Source: Rubrivivax sp. SCN 71-131 (GTDB taxonomy: Bacteria; Pseudomonadota; Gammaproteobacteria; Burkholderiales; Burkholderiaceae_C). From it: a stretch of DNA of 64,000 bases. Below, in pieces: positions 55,723 to 64,000 of the stretch. The notes beneath the pieces are model-generated. The model was not told the DNA's origin and did no database searches. It saw only the letters and a program-made list of their open reading frames with translations. The stretch is from contig MEFD01000012.1 in assembly GCA_001724995.1 (NCBI GenBank), positions 62,001 to 126,000 of the forward strand, in the 5' to 3' direction. Each line of letters starts with the position of its first letter. Position 1 is the first letter of the stretch. The translations under genes were made by a program, and so were the position numbers.

Positions 55723-56170
55723 GGCGCTCGGGCCGGGTGGGCGTGGCGTGCCGCGATGCTGCGGCGTGCGCCAGCAGCGCCGCGCGCGCCAGCACCGCAC
55801 TCGCGCCGCAGGTTCGCGTCACCAGGGGAAGCCAGCGCGTGCCGCCGGTTTCGTCATGCCAGCGCAGCAGCATCCAGCCGCCGCCGTCGATCATGCGCTC
55901 GGGTCGGCCGGGCGCGCCGTCCAGTTGCCAGGCTCGCCCGTCCCAGGCGAGAAGCCGCCGCGGCGCCCGCGCCAGGGTGCGCCAGACCCACGTGCCCGGC
56001 GGCAACGCGGCGCCAAGCAGCGTCAGCCCCAGCGCCGCGGCGCCGGCGCCGGCATGCCAGGCCAGCCAAGCCGGCACGGTGGCGAGGGCGGTGGCCACGA
56101 GCGCGGCGACGCCGCCCGCCCAGAGGGCGCTGCGGCCACAGCTCATCTGCACCGGCGGCGCGGCGCGCAT
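55715..56170 (-). CDS. small membrane protein, YgfX-like
   Basis: A 151-residue protein with two hydrophobic segments (ALWAGGVAALVATALATVPA and AWLAWHAGAGAAALGLTLLG) followed by a soluble W-rich part (RRLLAWDGRAWQLDG, GGWMLLRWHDETGGTRWLPL). That layout resembles the YgfX/CptA-type small proteins (two helices, then W-R-L strands). It lies between fabF and rpoE, as in many Burkholderiales, with an 8-base overlap of its end with rpoE. Function is unproven. Confidence 0.6.
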   Translation of the reverse strand: MRAAPPVQMSCGRSALWAGGVAALVATALATVPAWLAWHAGAGAAALGLTLLGAALPPGTWVWRTLARAPRRLLAWDGRAWQLDGAPGRPERMIDGGGWMLLRWHDETGGTRWLPLVTRTCGASAVLARAALLAHAAASRHATPTRPERHG

Positions 56171-56176
56171 GCCGCC

Positions 56177-57427
56177 TCAGGCGCGCGCGAACAGCAGCGT
56201 GCCGTTGGTGCCGCCGAAGCCGAAGTTGTTCTTCATCGCGACGTCGATGCGCATGCGGCGCGCCTCGTTGGCGCAGTAGTCGAGGTCGCACTCGGGATCG
56301 GGGTCGGTGAGGTTGATCGTCGGCGGCGCGACCTGATGGTGCAGCGCGAGCACCGTGAACACCGACTCGATGCCGCCGGCACCGCCCAGCAGGTGGCCGG
56401 TCATCGACTTCGTCGAGCTGACCACCAGCCCCGCCTTGGCGGCGTCGCCGAAGGTGGCCTTGATGGCGTTGGTCTCGTTGAGGTCGCCCAGCGGCGTCGA
56501 GGTGCCGTGGGCGTTCAGGTAATGAACGGCATCCGGGTCGAGCGCCGCGTCGCGCAGCGCCGCCTGCATCGAGCGGCGCGGGCCGTCGACGTTGGGCGCC
56601 GTGATGTGATGCGCATCGCCGCTCATGCCGAAGCCGACGATCTCCGCGTAGACGCGGGCCCCGCGCGCCAGCGCATGCTCGCGCTCCTCGAGCACCAGCA
56701 CACCGGCGCCCTCGCCGATGACGAAGCCGTCGCGGCCGCGATCCCAGGGCCGCGAGGCGCCGGCCGGGTCGTCGTTGCGCGTGGACAGTGCACGCGCAGC
56801 GGCAAAGCCGCCGACGCCCAGCGCCGAGATCGTCGAATCCGCGCCGCCGGCGATCATCACGTCGGCGTCGCCGTACTGGATCAGCCGCGCGGCCAGGCCG
56901 ATGCCGTGCAGCCCGGTCGTGCACGCGGTGACGACGGCCAGGTTGGGGCCGGTGTAGCCCAGGCGGATCGACACGTGGCCCGAGATCATGTTGATGATCG
57001 AGCCCGGGATCAGGAAGGGCGAGATGCGACGCGCGCCGCGCTCGTGGAATTCCTTGTAGTTGGCCTCGATCATCGGCAGGCCGCCGATGCCCGAGCCGAC
57101 CAGGCAGCCCACGCGCGCGGCCTTCTCCTCGCCCAGCGCCTCGCCGTGCGGCAGGCCGGCGTCGGCCACCGCCTGCAGCGACGCGGCGACGCCGTAGTGC
57201 ACGAAGGTGTCGACGTGGCGCGCCTCCTTGGCCGGGAACACGCCCTCGACGCTGAAGTCGCGAACCTCACCCGCGATGCGCGAATTCATCGTCGAGACAT
57301 CGTACTTCGTCACCGGGCCCACTCCCGAGCGGCCGGCGACGATGTTGGCCCAGGCCTCGGCCACCGTGTTGCCCACGGGGCTGACGATGCCAAGGCCGGT
57401 GACGACGATGCGTCGCTTGCCCATCAT
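56177..57427 (-). CDS. fabF: 3-oxoacyl-ACP synthase II
   Basis: Elongates acyl-ACP in fatty-acid synthesis. The 416-residue thiolase-fold enzyme has Cys169 (VVTACTTGLHGIG), the His of LNAHGTSTPLGDLNE (about 308) and of MTGHLLGGAGGIE (about 345), and the end NNFGFGGTNGTLLFAR. It opens MMGKRRIVVTGLGIVSPVGN; the second ATG is also possible. acpP ends 8 bases upstream on the same strand, and the small YgfX-like gene follows at 6 bases. Confidence 0.96.
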   Translation of the reverse strand: MMGKRRIVVTGLGIVSPVGNTVAEAWANIVAGRSGVGPVTKYDVSTMNSRIAGEVRDFSVEGVFPAKEARHVDTFVHYGVAASLQAVADAGLPHGEALGEEKAARVGCLVGSGIGGLPMIEANYKEFHERGARRISPFLIPGSIINMISGHVSIRLGYTGPNLAVVTACTTGLHGIGLAARLIQYGDADVMIAGGADSTISALGVGGFAAARALSTRNDDPAGASRPWDRGRDGFVIGEGAGVLVLEEREHALARGARVYAEIVGFGMSGDAHHITAPNVDGPRRSMQAALRDAALDPDAVHYLNAHGTSTPLGDLNETNAIKATFGDAAKAGLVVSSTKSMTGHLLGGAGGIESVFTVLALHHQVAPPTINLTDPDPECDLDYCANEARRMRIDVAMKNNFGFGGTNGTLLFARA

Positions 57428-57435
57428 CGTGGGAC

Positions 57436-57675
57436 TCAGGCCTTCTGGTGCGCCACCGCGTAGTCGATCGCCAACTGCACGGTGGTGATCTTCTCGGCCT
57501 CCTCGTCGGGGATCTCGATGCCGAACTCGTCCTCCAGCGCCATCACCAGTTCGACGGTATCGAGCGAGTCCGCGCCCAGGTCGGCGACGAAGGCCTTCTC
57601 GTTGCTGACGTCGGCCTCCGGTACGCCAAGCTGCTCGGCGATGATCTTCTTGACTCGTGATTCGATGTCGCTCAT
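57436..57675 (-). CDS. acpP: acyl carrier protein
   Basis: The 79-residue carrier of growing fatty acids. The phosphopantetheine Ser37 is in [19 protein letters not shown]. The acidic helices ([40 protein letters not shown]) are canonical. The ATG has GGAGGAG close by. It is preceded by a TAGAAT box and so may also have its own promoter, besides co-transcription with fabG and fabF. Modified by AcpS from the same window. Confidence 0.97.
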   Translation of the reverse strand: MSDIESRVKKIIAEQLGVPEADVSNEKAFVADLGADSLDTVELVMALEDEFGIEIPDEEAEKITTVQLAIDYAVAHQKA

Positions 57676-57712
57676 GACTCCTCCGGGAGTGGGGTTCGAA
57701 AAACAGCGCGCG

Positions 57713-57718
57713 ATTCTA
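57713..57718 (-). promoter_or_regulatory. -10 box for acpP
   Basis: TAGAAT on the minus strand 38 bases before the acpP ATG, in the 95-base gap after fabG. No -35 is clear. It would let acpP be made at higher level than the upstream fab genes. Confidence 0.4.
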
Positions 57719-57770
57719 CCGGCGCCGCCCCGGGGGCCCGAGGGCCGGCCCACGCGGCTTGCCGGGCGGC

Positions 57771-58529
57771 TCAGCTCATGTACATGCCGCCGTTGACGTG
57801 CAACTCGGCGCCGGTGATGTAGCCCGCCTGTGGCGAGGCGAGGAAGGCCACCGCGTGCGCGACGTCCTCGGGCGCACCCAGGCGCGCCAGGGGGATCGCC
57901 GCCAGCAGCGCGGCCTTCTGCGGCCCGCTCAGGGCGTCGGTCATGTCGGTGGCGATGAAGCCCGGCGCCACGCAGTTGACGGTGATGCCGCGGCTGCCGA
58001 GTTCCCGTGCCAGCGCCCGGGTCAGGCCGGCCACGCCGGCCTTGGCCGCGGCGTAATTGGCCTGGCCGCCGTTGCCGCTGGCGCCGACCACCGAGGTGAT
58101 GTTGACGATGCGGCCATAGCGCTGCTTCATCATCGTGCGCATCGCCGTGCGGCAGGCGCGGAACACCGCCTTCAGGTTGGTGTCCAGCACCGCGTCCCAG
58201 TCCTCGTCGCGCATGCGCATGGCCAGGCCATCGCGCGTGATGCCGGCGTTGTTCACGAGCACGTGCAGCGCCCCGCGCTGCTTGACGATGCCGTCGATCG
58301 CGGCGTCCAGCGCCGCGCCGTCGTTGACGTTCAGGCACAGGCCCTCGCAGCCTGGGTACGCCGCAAGCGTCGCGGTGATCGCCGTCGCCCCGGCCTCGCT
58401 GGTGGCGGTGCCGACGACCTGCAAGCCCTGGGCGGCCAGCGTTGCGGCGATGGCGCGGCCGATGCCGCGCGAAGCGCCGGTGACGAGCGCCACCTGGCCC
58501 GGCGTCGTCGCGGTGGCGGGGTTGCTCAT
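57771..58529 (-). CDS. fabG: 3-oxoacyl-ACP reductase
   Basis: NADPH-dependent SDR for the first reduction of the elongation cycle. The 252-residue protein shows [39 protein letters not shown], the Ser in [16 protein letters not shown] and the Tyr/Lys [16 protein letters not shown]. The ATG overlaps fabD's stop by 4 bases. N-terminal [20 protein letters not shown] is slightly longer than in E. coli. Nothing odd. Confidence 0.96.
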   Translation of the reverse strand: MSNPATATTPGQVALVTGASRGIGRAIAATLAAQGLQVVGTATSEAGATAITATLAAYPGCEGLCLNVNDGAALDAAIDGIVKQRGALHVLVNNAGITRDGLAMRMRDEDWDAVLDTNLKAVFRACRTAMRTMMKQRYGRIVNITSVVGASGNGGQANYAAAKAGVAGLTRALARELGSRGITVNCVAPGFIATDMTDALSGPQKAALLAAIPLARLGAPEDVAHAVAFLASPQAGYITGAELHVNGGMYMS

Positions 58530-59464
58530 GCCAGCAGATCCTTGGCCTGGACGAGGGAGGCCGGATCGAACACGGTGGCCGTGCGCAGTTCCGGTTCGAT
58601 GCGCTTGACCATGCCCGCGAGCACCTTGCCCGGTCCGCACTCGAGGATCGCGCCGACGCCGCGCGCGCGCATGGTCTGCACGATCTCGACCCAGCGCACC
58701 GGGCCGAAGGCCTGGCGGTAGAGCGCGTCGCGGATGGCCTGCGGCTCGCGTGGCGCCTGCACGTCTATGTTGTTGATGACGTCGATCGCCGGCTCGGCGA
58801 AGGCGGTCGACGCCAGCACCGGCTTCAAGTCCTCGGCCGCAGGCTTCATGAGCGCGCAGTGAAACGGCGCCGAGACCGCCAGCGGCAGCGCGCGCTTGGC
58901 GCCCGCCGCCTTCAACGCCTCGCAGGCAGCGTCCACCGCCGCCTTGGCGCCGGAAATCACGGTCTGCCTGGGGTCGTTGAAGTTCGCGGCCGAAACCACC
59001 TGCCCGATGCGCGCCTGCACCTCGGCACAGACGCGGCTCACGTCCTGCGCCTCCAGCCCCAGGATGGCCGCCATGGCTCCCTGCCCGACCGGCACCGCGC
59101 GCTGCATCGCCTGCGCGCGCAAGCGCACGAGCGGCAGCGCCTGCGAGAGCGTCAGCGCCCCGGCGGCGACCAGCGCCGTGTACTCGCCCAGCGAATGGCC
59201 GGCCACCACCGCCGGCTTCAGCCCCGTCTCGGCGAGCCAGGCGCGCAGGCAGGCGATGCCCGCCACCAGCATCACCGGCTGGGTGTTGGTGGTCAGTTCC
59301 AGGGCCTCCTTCGGGCCCTCGTGGATCAGGCGGCCGACATCCTCGGACAGGGCCTGCGAGGCCTCGGCCAGCACCTCGCGCACGGCCGGATGTCCACCCC
59401 AGGCGTCGAGCATGCCCACGCTCTGCGAGCCCTGGCCGGGAAAGACGAATGCAAACGTTGCCAT
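58526..59464 (-). CDS. fabD: malonyl-CoA:ACP transacylase
   Basis: Loads malonyl groups onto ACP. The 312-residue enzyme has [20 protein letters not shown], Ser91 in [19 protein letters not shown], Arg in [20 protein letters not shown], and the His in [20 protein letters not shown]. It ends four bases inside fabG and starts 47 bases after fabH. Nothing unusual. Confidence 0.96.
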   Translation of the reverse strand: MATFAFVFPGQGSQSVGMLDAWGGHPAVREVLAEASQALSEDVGRLIHEGPKEALELTTNTQPVMLVAGIACLRAWLAETGLKPAVVAGHSLGEYTALVAAGALTLSQALPLVRLRAQAMQRAVPVGQGAMAAILGLEAQDVSRVCAEVQARIGQVVSAANFNDPRQTVISGAKAAVDAACEALKAAGAKRALPLAVSAPFHCALMKPAAEDLKPVLASTAFAEPAIDVINNIDVQAPREPQAIRDALYRQAFGPVRWVEIVQTMRARGVGAILECGPGKVLAGMVKRIEPELRTATVFDPASLVQAKDLLA

Positions 59465-59511
59465 GTGCAGGAGGATATGCGGGAATGCGCGCGAGCAGCC
59501 TTGCGCCCGGG

Positions 59512-60501
59512 TCAGAAGTCCAGCAGCACCGCGCCCCAGGTGAAGCCGCCGCCGACGCCCTGCAGCAGCACGCTCTGGCCGGGCTTGATGCGTCCGGCGC
59601 GCACCGCGGTGTCCAGCGCCAGCGGGATCGACGCCGCCGAGGTGTTGCCGTGCTCGTCGACGGTGACGACGAGTCGCTCGGCGGGCACGCCCAGCCGCCG
59701 CGCGGCGCTGTGCATGATGCGGATGTTGGCCTGGTGGGGCACCATCCAGTGCACGCTCTCGGCGCTGCGCCCGGCCTTGGCCAGCACCGCGCGCGAGACG
59801 CTGTCGAGCACGCCCACCGCGAGCTTGAACACGGCCTGCCCGTCCATGCGCACGAAGGGGTCACCCGTCACCTGGCCGGCGGCGACCTGGCCCGGCACGC
59901 ACAGGATGTCGACGTGACGGCCGTCGGCGTGCAATTCGCTGGCCAGCACGCCGGGCGTGTCGCTGGCCTCGAGCACGACCGCCCCGGCGCCGTCACCGAA
60001 GAGCACGCAGGTGGTGCGGTCCTTGAAGTCGAGGATGCGCGAGAAGATCTCGGCGCCGATCACCAGCGCCTTCGTCGCCAGGCCGGTGCGGATCATCGAG
60101 TCCGCCAGCGCCAGCGCGTAGACGAAGCCGGTGCACACCGCCTGCACGTCGAACGCGGCGCCGCCGTGGATGCCCAGCTTGCGCTGCACGATGCACGCGG
60201 TGGAGGGGAAGACCATGTCGGGCGTCGAGGTGGCGACGATGACGAGGTCGATGTCCTCGGACTTGCGGCCGGCGGCCTCGAGCGCGTGCCGCGCAGCCGC
60301 GACGGCGATGTCGCTGGTCTGCACGCCGGGCGCGACGAAATGGCGCGCGCGGATGCCGGTGCGCTCCATGATCCAGTCATCGCTGGTCTGGATGCCGTCG
60401 GCGGCCAGCCGTGCCGCCAGGTCGGCGTTGGTGACGCGATGCGCCGGCAGCAGGCTGCCGGTGCCGGTGATGCGCGAATGTCTCGCGGGGCTGGCGTTCA
60501 T
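59512..60501 (-). CDS. fabH: 3-oxoacyl-ACP synthase III
   Basis: Starts fatty-acid synthesis by condensing acetyl-CoA with malonyl-ACP. The 329-residue protein has Cys123 ([15 protein letters not shown]), the His in [15 protein letters not shown], and the Asn in [35 protein letters not shown] is the N-terminal segment and GAVLLDF the end. Its ATG overlaps plsX's stop by 4 bases. Confidence 0.96.
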   Translation of the reverse strand: MNASPARHSRITGTGSLLPAHRVTNADLAARLAADGIQTSDDWIMERTGIRARHFVAPGVQTSDIAVAAARHALEAAGRKSEDIDLVIVATSTPDMVFPSTACIVQRKLGIHGGAAFDVQAVCTGFVYALALADSMIRTGLATKALVIGAEIFSRILDFKDRTTCVLFGDGAGAVVLEASDTPGVLASELHADGRHVDILCVPGQVAAGQVTGDPFVRMDGQAVFKLAVGVLDSVSRAVLAKAGRSAESVHWMVPHQANIRIMHSAARRLGVPAERLVVTVDEHGNTSAASIPLALDTAVRAGRIKPGQSVLLQGVGGGFTWGAVLLDF

Positions 60502-61592
60502 GCGACTCGTCGGGCCGGATTCACGGGCGCCGGGGCAGCGGCGCCTTCGGCCACGGCGGGTATCGAGGGCATCGTCTGTGCGAGGCGATCCTGAACGCGC
60601 TGCAGCAGCCGATGACGCGCCGCATCATACGCGCGCCGCAGCGCGTGCTCGAACGCCAGTGCATCCGCCGAGCCGTGGCTCTTGAAGACCAGCCCGCGCA
60701 GGCCCAGCAGCGCCGCGCCGTTGTAGCGGCGCGGGTCCACGCGCGCCTTGAAGCGCTTCAGCACCGGCAGCGCAACCAGCGCCGCGAGCTTGGAGGGCAG
60801 GCCGCGCGTGAACTCCTGGCGCATGAACTCGGTGATCATCGTCGCCAGGCCTTCCGAGGTCTTGAGCATCACGTTGCCGACGAAGCCGTCGCAGACGACG
60901 ACATCGCTCGTGCCCTTGTAGATGTCGTTGCCCTCGACATTGCCGAGGAAATGCAGGTGCCCCGCTTCGTGCGCCGCGCGCATCAGCTCGCCGGCCTGAC
61001 GGATGGTCTCCCCGCCCTTGATGATCTCCTCGCCGATGTTGAGCAGGCCCACCGTCGGCTCCCAGGCCTCGTCGTCCTGCATCGCCGCGGCTAGCGCCGC
61101 GCCCATGACGGCGAACTGCAGCAGGTGCTCGGCCGTGCAGTCGACGTTGGCGCCGAGGTCGAGCACGGTGGTCGTGCGGTCGGCCTGGTTGGGCATGGCA
61201 TAGGCGATGGCCGGGCGCTCGATGCCCTGCATCGTCTTCAACACGTAGCGCGACAAGGCCATCAGCGCGCCGGTATTGCCGGCCGAGACGCAGGCCTGTG
61301 CCGCGGCGGGGTGTCCGTCGCGGCCTTTCAGCTGGGCGATCGCCACGCGCATCGACGAATCGCGCTTGTGGCGCATCGCGGTTTCGAGCGCGTCGTCCAT
61401 GGCGACGACCTGCGTGGCCGCCACGCGGGTGCAGCGCGGCCAGGCCGCGGTGCGCTGCAGCACCTCGGCGGTACCGACGAGCACGAGGCGCGCGTCGGCA
61501 TGGTGGTCGAGGAAGGCGCGGCAGGCCGGCAGCGTGCTGGCAGGGCCATGGTCCCCGCCCATGCAGTCGACGGCGATGCAGATCGAAGTCAT
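60498..61592 (-). CDS. plsX: phosphate acyltransferase PlsX
   Basis: Makes acyl-phosphate from acyl-ACP for phospholipid synthesis. The 364-residue protein opens with [20 protein letters not shown], continues with [81 protein letters not shown] helical C-terminal tail of about 25 residues is longer than in E. coli. The gene follows rpmF by 76 bases and is coupled to fabH. Confidence 0.95.
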   Translation of the reverse strand: MTSICIAVDCMGGDHGPASTLPACRAFLDHHADARLVLVGTAEVLQRTAAWPRCTRVAATQVVAMDDALETAMRHKRDSSMRVAIAQLKGRDGHPAAAQACVSAGNTGALMALSRYVLKTMQGIERPAIAYAMPNQADRTTTVLDLGANVDCTAEHLLQFAVMGAALAAAMQDDEAWEPTVGLLNIGEEIIKGGETIRQAGELMRAAHEAGHLHFLGNVEGNDIYKGTSDVVVCDGFVGNVMLKTSEGLATMITEFMRQEFTRGLPSKLAALVALPVLKRFKARVDPRRYNGAALLGLRGLVFKSHGSADALAFEHALRRAYDAARHRLLQRVQDRLAQTMPSIPAVAEGAAAPAPVNPARRVA

Positions 61593-61668
61593 CGACGGCG
61601 ACTGTCGCTCGTTCCTTGCCGGCGTGGGCCCTGGACGGGACCGCCGACGGCGGGCATGACGCCCGGGC

Positions 61669-61851
61669 TCAGGCGTCGGCCTTGGTCTTCAGGACCTTGC
61701 GGCCGCGGTAGAAGCCCGTCGGGCTGATGTGGTGGCGCAGGTGCACCTCGCCCGTGGTCGGCTCGATCGCCGTGCCCGGCGCGGCCAGCGCGTTGTGCGA
61801 ACGATGCATGCCGCGCTTGGACGGCGACTTCTTGTTCTGCTGAACAGCCAT
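61669..61851 (-). CDS. rpmF: 50S ribosomal protein L32
   Basis: The 60-residue ribosomal protein: [60 protein letters not shown]. It has no zinc cysteines, as in most proteobacterial L32. AGGAGA stands 7 nt before the ATG. It follows yceD (158-base gap) and precedes plsX, the usual order. Confidence 0.97.
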   Translation of the reverse strand: MAVQQNKKSPSKRGMHRSHNALAAPGTAIEPTTGEVHLRHHISPTGFYRGRKVLKTKADA

Positions 61852-61947
61852 GGGAATCTCCTGGAATCGGGGCCCGGGGAACTGCGTTCCGCCGCGGGCG
61901 CAAGTCTGCGGCCACGCGGCTGCGGCCCTGACTCTGCAAAGCCGGCA

Positions 61948-61953
61948 AGTATA
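61948..61953 (-). promoter_or_regulatory. -10-like box before rpmF
   Basis: TATACT on the minus strand in the yceD-rpmF gap, about 97 bases ahead of rpmF. No TTGACA 16-18 bp upstream, so weak evidence. Confidence 0.35.
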
Positions 61954-62009
61954 GCATCGCGTCGCCTGCAGGCGGCCGGGTGTGCGGCGTGCGGGCCGGG
62001 CGCGGCCAC

Positions 62010-62555
62010 TCAGCGCGTCTTGTTTCGCAGGGCGGCCAGTGCGGCGAAGGGGCTTTCCGGCACCGCGGCGGCCGCGGCAGCATCGTCGGCCCCCGGCAGC
62101 GGCTGCGGGCAGGCCGCGTGGCGCGGCACCAGCGGCAGGTCCAGCAGCAGCTCGTCCTCGGCGAGCGCATGCAGGTCGAGCTCCCGCTCGAGCACGAGCA
62201 CCTCATGCTCGACCTCGCCGTCCAGGGCCTGCGCGGCCGCCTCGTCGGCCACGAACTGATAGCTGCGCGCGATCTGCGCCTGCTCGATCATCGGCCCGAG
62301 GCAGCGCTGGCAGGCCAGCGGCAGCGGCGCCCGCGCCTGCAGGTGCAGCCAGGTCTGGCTCGCGCCCCCGCGCACCGGGACTTCCGCGCCACGGGCCGAC
62401 CACGTCACCTGCCCCGGCACCGCGCCGTCGTCGCCGGCCCGCAGCGAGGCGCACAGCCGCTCGAAGCCGGCGAGCGGCCATTGGCCGGCGAGTTCCCCGC
62501 CCGCGCGGGCCAAGGCGCGCACGTCCAGACGGCGCGGATCGAACACCTTCTTCAT
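62010..62555 (-). CDS. yceD: YceD (DUF177) family protein
   Basis: A 181-residue protein linked to 23S rRNA accumulation, commonly upstream of rpmF. It keeps the cysteine pair at [15 protein letters not shown] and the acidic end motif [33 protein letters not shown], and [13 protein letters not shown]. The [23 protein letters not shown] is the standard opening; 53 bases separate it from the divergent maf start. Confidence 0.92.
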   Translation of the reverse strand: MKKVFDPRRLDVRALARAGGELAGQWPLAGFERLCASLRAGDDGAVPGQVTWSARGAEVPVRGGASQTWLHLQARAPLPLACQRCLGPMIEQAQIARSYQFVADEAAAQALDGEVEHEVLVLERELDLHALAEDELLLDLPLVPRHAACPQPLPGADDAAAAAAVPESPFAALAALRNKTR

Positions 62556-62608
62556 GCCGCAGGCAGTGTAGCTGCCGGCCGCGCCGCCATGCCGCCACAA
62601 TGCCGGCG

Positions 62609-63205
62609 ATGCCACGCCCCGCCCTGATCCTCGCCTCGACCTCGCGCTACCGGCGCGAACTGCTGCAACGCCTGCGCCTGCCCTTCGAAGTCGTCGCGCC
62701 CGAGGTCGACGAGACGCCGCAACGCGGCGAAGCCCCGGCGGCGCTTGCACTGCGCCTGGCGCGGGCCAAGGCGCAGGAGGTCGCCCGCCGCCATCCGGAG
62801 GCGATCGTCATCGGCTCCGACCAGGTCGCCGACCTCGACGGCGAGCCCCTCGGCAAGCCCGGCACGCATGCGCGCGCGGTGACGCAGTTGCAGCGCATGA
62901 GTGGACGCACGCTGGTGTTCCAGACCGCCGTGGCCGTGGTCTGCGCAGCACGCCGCTTCGAGCGCGCGCTGCTGGCGCCGGTGCGCGTGAGCGTGCGCCC
63001 GCTGCGCCCCGAGGAGATCGAGCATTACCTGCAGCTCGAGCAGCCCTACGACTGCGCCGGCAGCGCCAAGTCCGAGACGCTGGGCATCGCGCTGCTCTCG
63101 GCGATCGAGAGCGACGACCCGACCGCGCTGGTCGGGCTGCCGCTGATCCGCACCTGCGCGCTGCTGCGCGAGGCCGGTCTGGACCCGCTGGCGCCGCCGC
63201 CATGA
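62609..63205 (+). CDS. Maf-family nucleotide pyrophosphatase
   Basis: A 198-residue house-cleaning pyrophosphatase for modified nucleotides. Visible are LILASTSRYRRELLQRLRLP, FEVVAPEVDETPQRGE, IVIGSDQVADLDGEPLGKPG, YDCAGSAKSETLGIALLSAI. Wording is of the YceF (m7GTP) subtype, which is often next to yceD-rpmF. An ATG 9 bases upstream is a possible earlier start. It ends as ATGA overlapping the next gene. Confidence 0.88.
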   Translation: MPRPALILASTSRYRRELLQRLRLPFEVVAPEVDETPQRGEAPAALALRLARAKAQEVARRHPEAIVIGSDQVADLDGEPLGKPGTHARAVTQLQRMSGRTLVFQTAVAVVCAARRFERALLAPVRVSVRPLRPEEIEHYLQLEQPYDCAGSAKSETLGIALLSAIESDDPTALVGLPLIRTCALLREAGLDPLAPPP

Positions 63206-63969
63206 ACGGCACGGCGCCCGGGCGCCTGCTGCTGGTGCCCAACACGCTGGACCACGGCGCGCAGGCGGTGGCCATCGAGTCGGTGCTGGCGCGGGGCGTC
63301 ATCGAGCAGGCCGCCGCCCTGCGCCACTGGGCGGTCGAAGACGCGCGCAGCGCGCGCGCCTTCCTCAAGCGCGTGGCCGCGGTGACGCCGCTGGCCGCGC
63401 CGCTGCAGGAGCTGTCGATCGTCGAACTGCCGCGCCCGCGCAAGGGCAGCCGCGAGGAGGTCGCGCCCGCGGCCTGGAGCGCGCTGCTGGCGCCGGCGCT
63501 GGCCGGCCACGCGCTCGGCCTGCTCAGCGAGGCCGGGCTGCCCGCGGTGGCCGATCCCGGCGCCAACCTGGTCGCCGCCGCGCACGCCGCCGGGCTGCCC
63601 GTGGTGCCGCTGGCCGGGCCCAGCGCCCTGCTGCTGGCGCTGGCGGCCAGCGGGCTCAACGGCCAGAGCTTCGCCTTCGTCGGCTATCTGCCGCAGGAGG
63701 CCGATGCGCGCATCCGGCGCCTGCGCGAGCTGGAGACGCTTTCGCGCCAACAGCGGCAGACGCAGCTCTTCATCGAGACGCCTTATCGCAACCCGGCGCT
63801 CGTGACCGCGCTGCTGGCCGCGCTGCAGCCGGCGACGCGGCTGGCCATCGGCTGCGGGCTGACGCTGCCCCAGGGCTGGTCGGGCTGCCGCACGGTGGGC
63901 GCATGGCGGCTCGAGCCGCCCGAGGTGCCGGAGCGCCTGCCGGCGGTCTACGCCCTGCTGGCCGGGTGA
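63202..63969 (+). CDS. RsmI-like SAM-dependent methyltransferase (tetrapyrrole methylase fold)
   Basis: A 255-residue protein with the tetrapyrrole methylase fold. The segments LLLVPNTLDHGAQAVAIESV, ARSARAFLKRVAAVTPL, LGLLSEAGLPAVADPGANLV, VVPLAGPSALLLALAASGLN, FAFVGYLPQE and QLFIETPYRNPALVTALLAA match the short SAM-methylase relatives of RsmI (16S C1402 2'-O-methyltransferase), a group often next to maf. The substrate is not certain. Its ATG overlaps the maf stop by 4 bases. No gene is seen in the last 30 bases of the window. Confidence 0.87.
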   Translation: MNGTAPGRLLLVPNTLDHGAQAVAIESVLARGVIEQAAALRHWAVEDARSARAFLKRVAAVTPLAAPLQELSIVELPRPRKGSREEVAPAAWSALLAPALAGHALGLLSEAGLPAVADPGANLVAAAHAAGLPVVPLAGPSALLLALAASGLNGQSFAFVGYLPQEADARIRRLRELETLSRQQRQTQLFIETPYRNPALVTALLAALQPATRLAIGCGLTLPQGWSGCRTVGAWRLEPPEVPERLPAVYALLAG

Positions 63970-64000
63970 GCCCGCGGCGGCGCAGCGGCCGCAGCTCAGC

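Overview
The window reads as one contiguous piece of chromosome from a very GC-rich betaproteobacterium. The order rpmF-plsX-fabH-fabD-fabG-acpP-fabF-rpoE-mucA-mucB-mucD-lepA-lepB-DUF4845-rnc-era-recO-pdxJ-acpS, and the rluC/rne divergence beside it, are typical of Burkholderiales. Strong GC bias in third codon positions, RNase E tail style and protein wording suggest the Rubrivivax/Leptothrix/Ideonella side of the order. That placement is inference, because no rRNA is present. I saw no tRNA, rRNA, CRISPR array, prophage or insertion sequence.

Layout. 1-4.6 kb: the 3' part of glnS, a secreted DUF3016 protein, a transporter remnant, a periplasmic FKBP, a DUF808 membrane protein and an EamA exporter. 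4.6-11.8 kb: a homoprotocatechuate (hpa) meta-cleavage operon G1-G2-(PLP decarboxylase)-E-D-F-H on the minus strand, with hpaR divergent and a promoter/operator between them. 11.8-19.9 kb: a cyclase-FHA protein, a DUF1800/DUF1501 secreted pair, cutA, an amidase, a hicAB toxin-antitoxin pair and a hemerythrin. 19.9-26.9 kb: a PaaK-like ligase, DUF1508, an ICMT-like methyltransferase, an unusual ProQ-Ldh2 open frame and two transporters. 27-30 kb: copper efflux (cueR-copA divergent from copZ). 30-35 kb: two decayed genes (MlrC-type and YceI) among an MBL hydrolase, a HAD phosphatase, an unknown protein and cytochrome b561. 35-39.3 kb: a tightly overlapped minus-strand operon rluC-HAD phosphatase-Rieske-sppA-psd. 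39.3-44.2 kb: rne with a roughly 640-nt leader, then an HD-GYP-like protein. 44.2-64 kb: the housekeeping block named above, closed by yceD and a divergent maf/RsmI-like pair.

How the genes work together. The hpa enzymes carry ring cleavage, dehydrogenation, isomerisation/decarboxylation and hydration of homoprotocatechuate; hpaI and the hpaBC hydroxylase are not in the window. The fab/plsX/acpP genes form one fatty-acid initiation and elongation unit. RpoE with MucA, MucB and MucD is the envelope-stress circuit, and LepB and LepA follow it. RNase III, Era, RecO, PdxJ and AcpS run on with start/stop overlaps that imply translational coupling.

The most interesting unexplained signals are these: a probable small RNA with its own terminator, plus four short perfect hairpins, between mucD and lepA; an in-frame ProQ-lactate/malate dehydrogenase fusion; a roughly 90-residue insertion in the catalytic half of GlnRS; a PLP decarboxylase inside the hpa operon; and two genes disrupted by internal deletions with further lesions.
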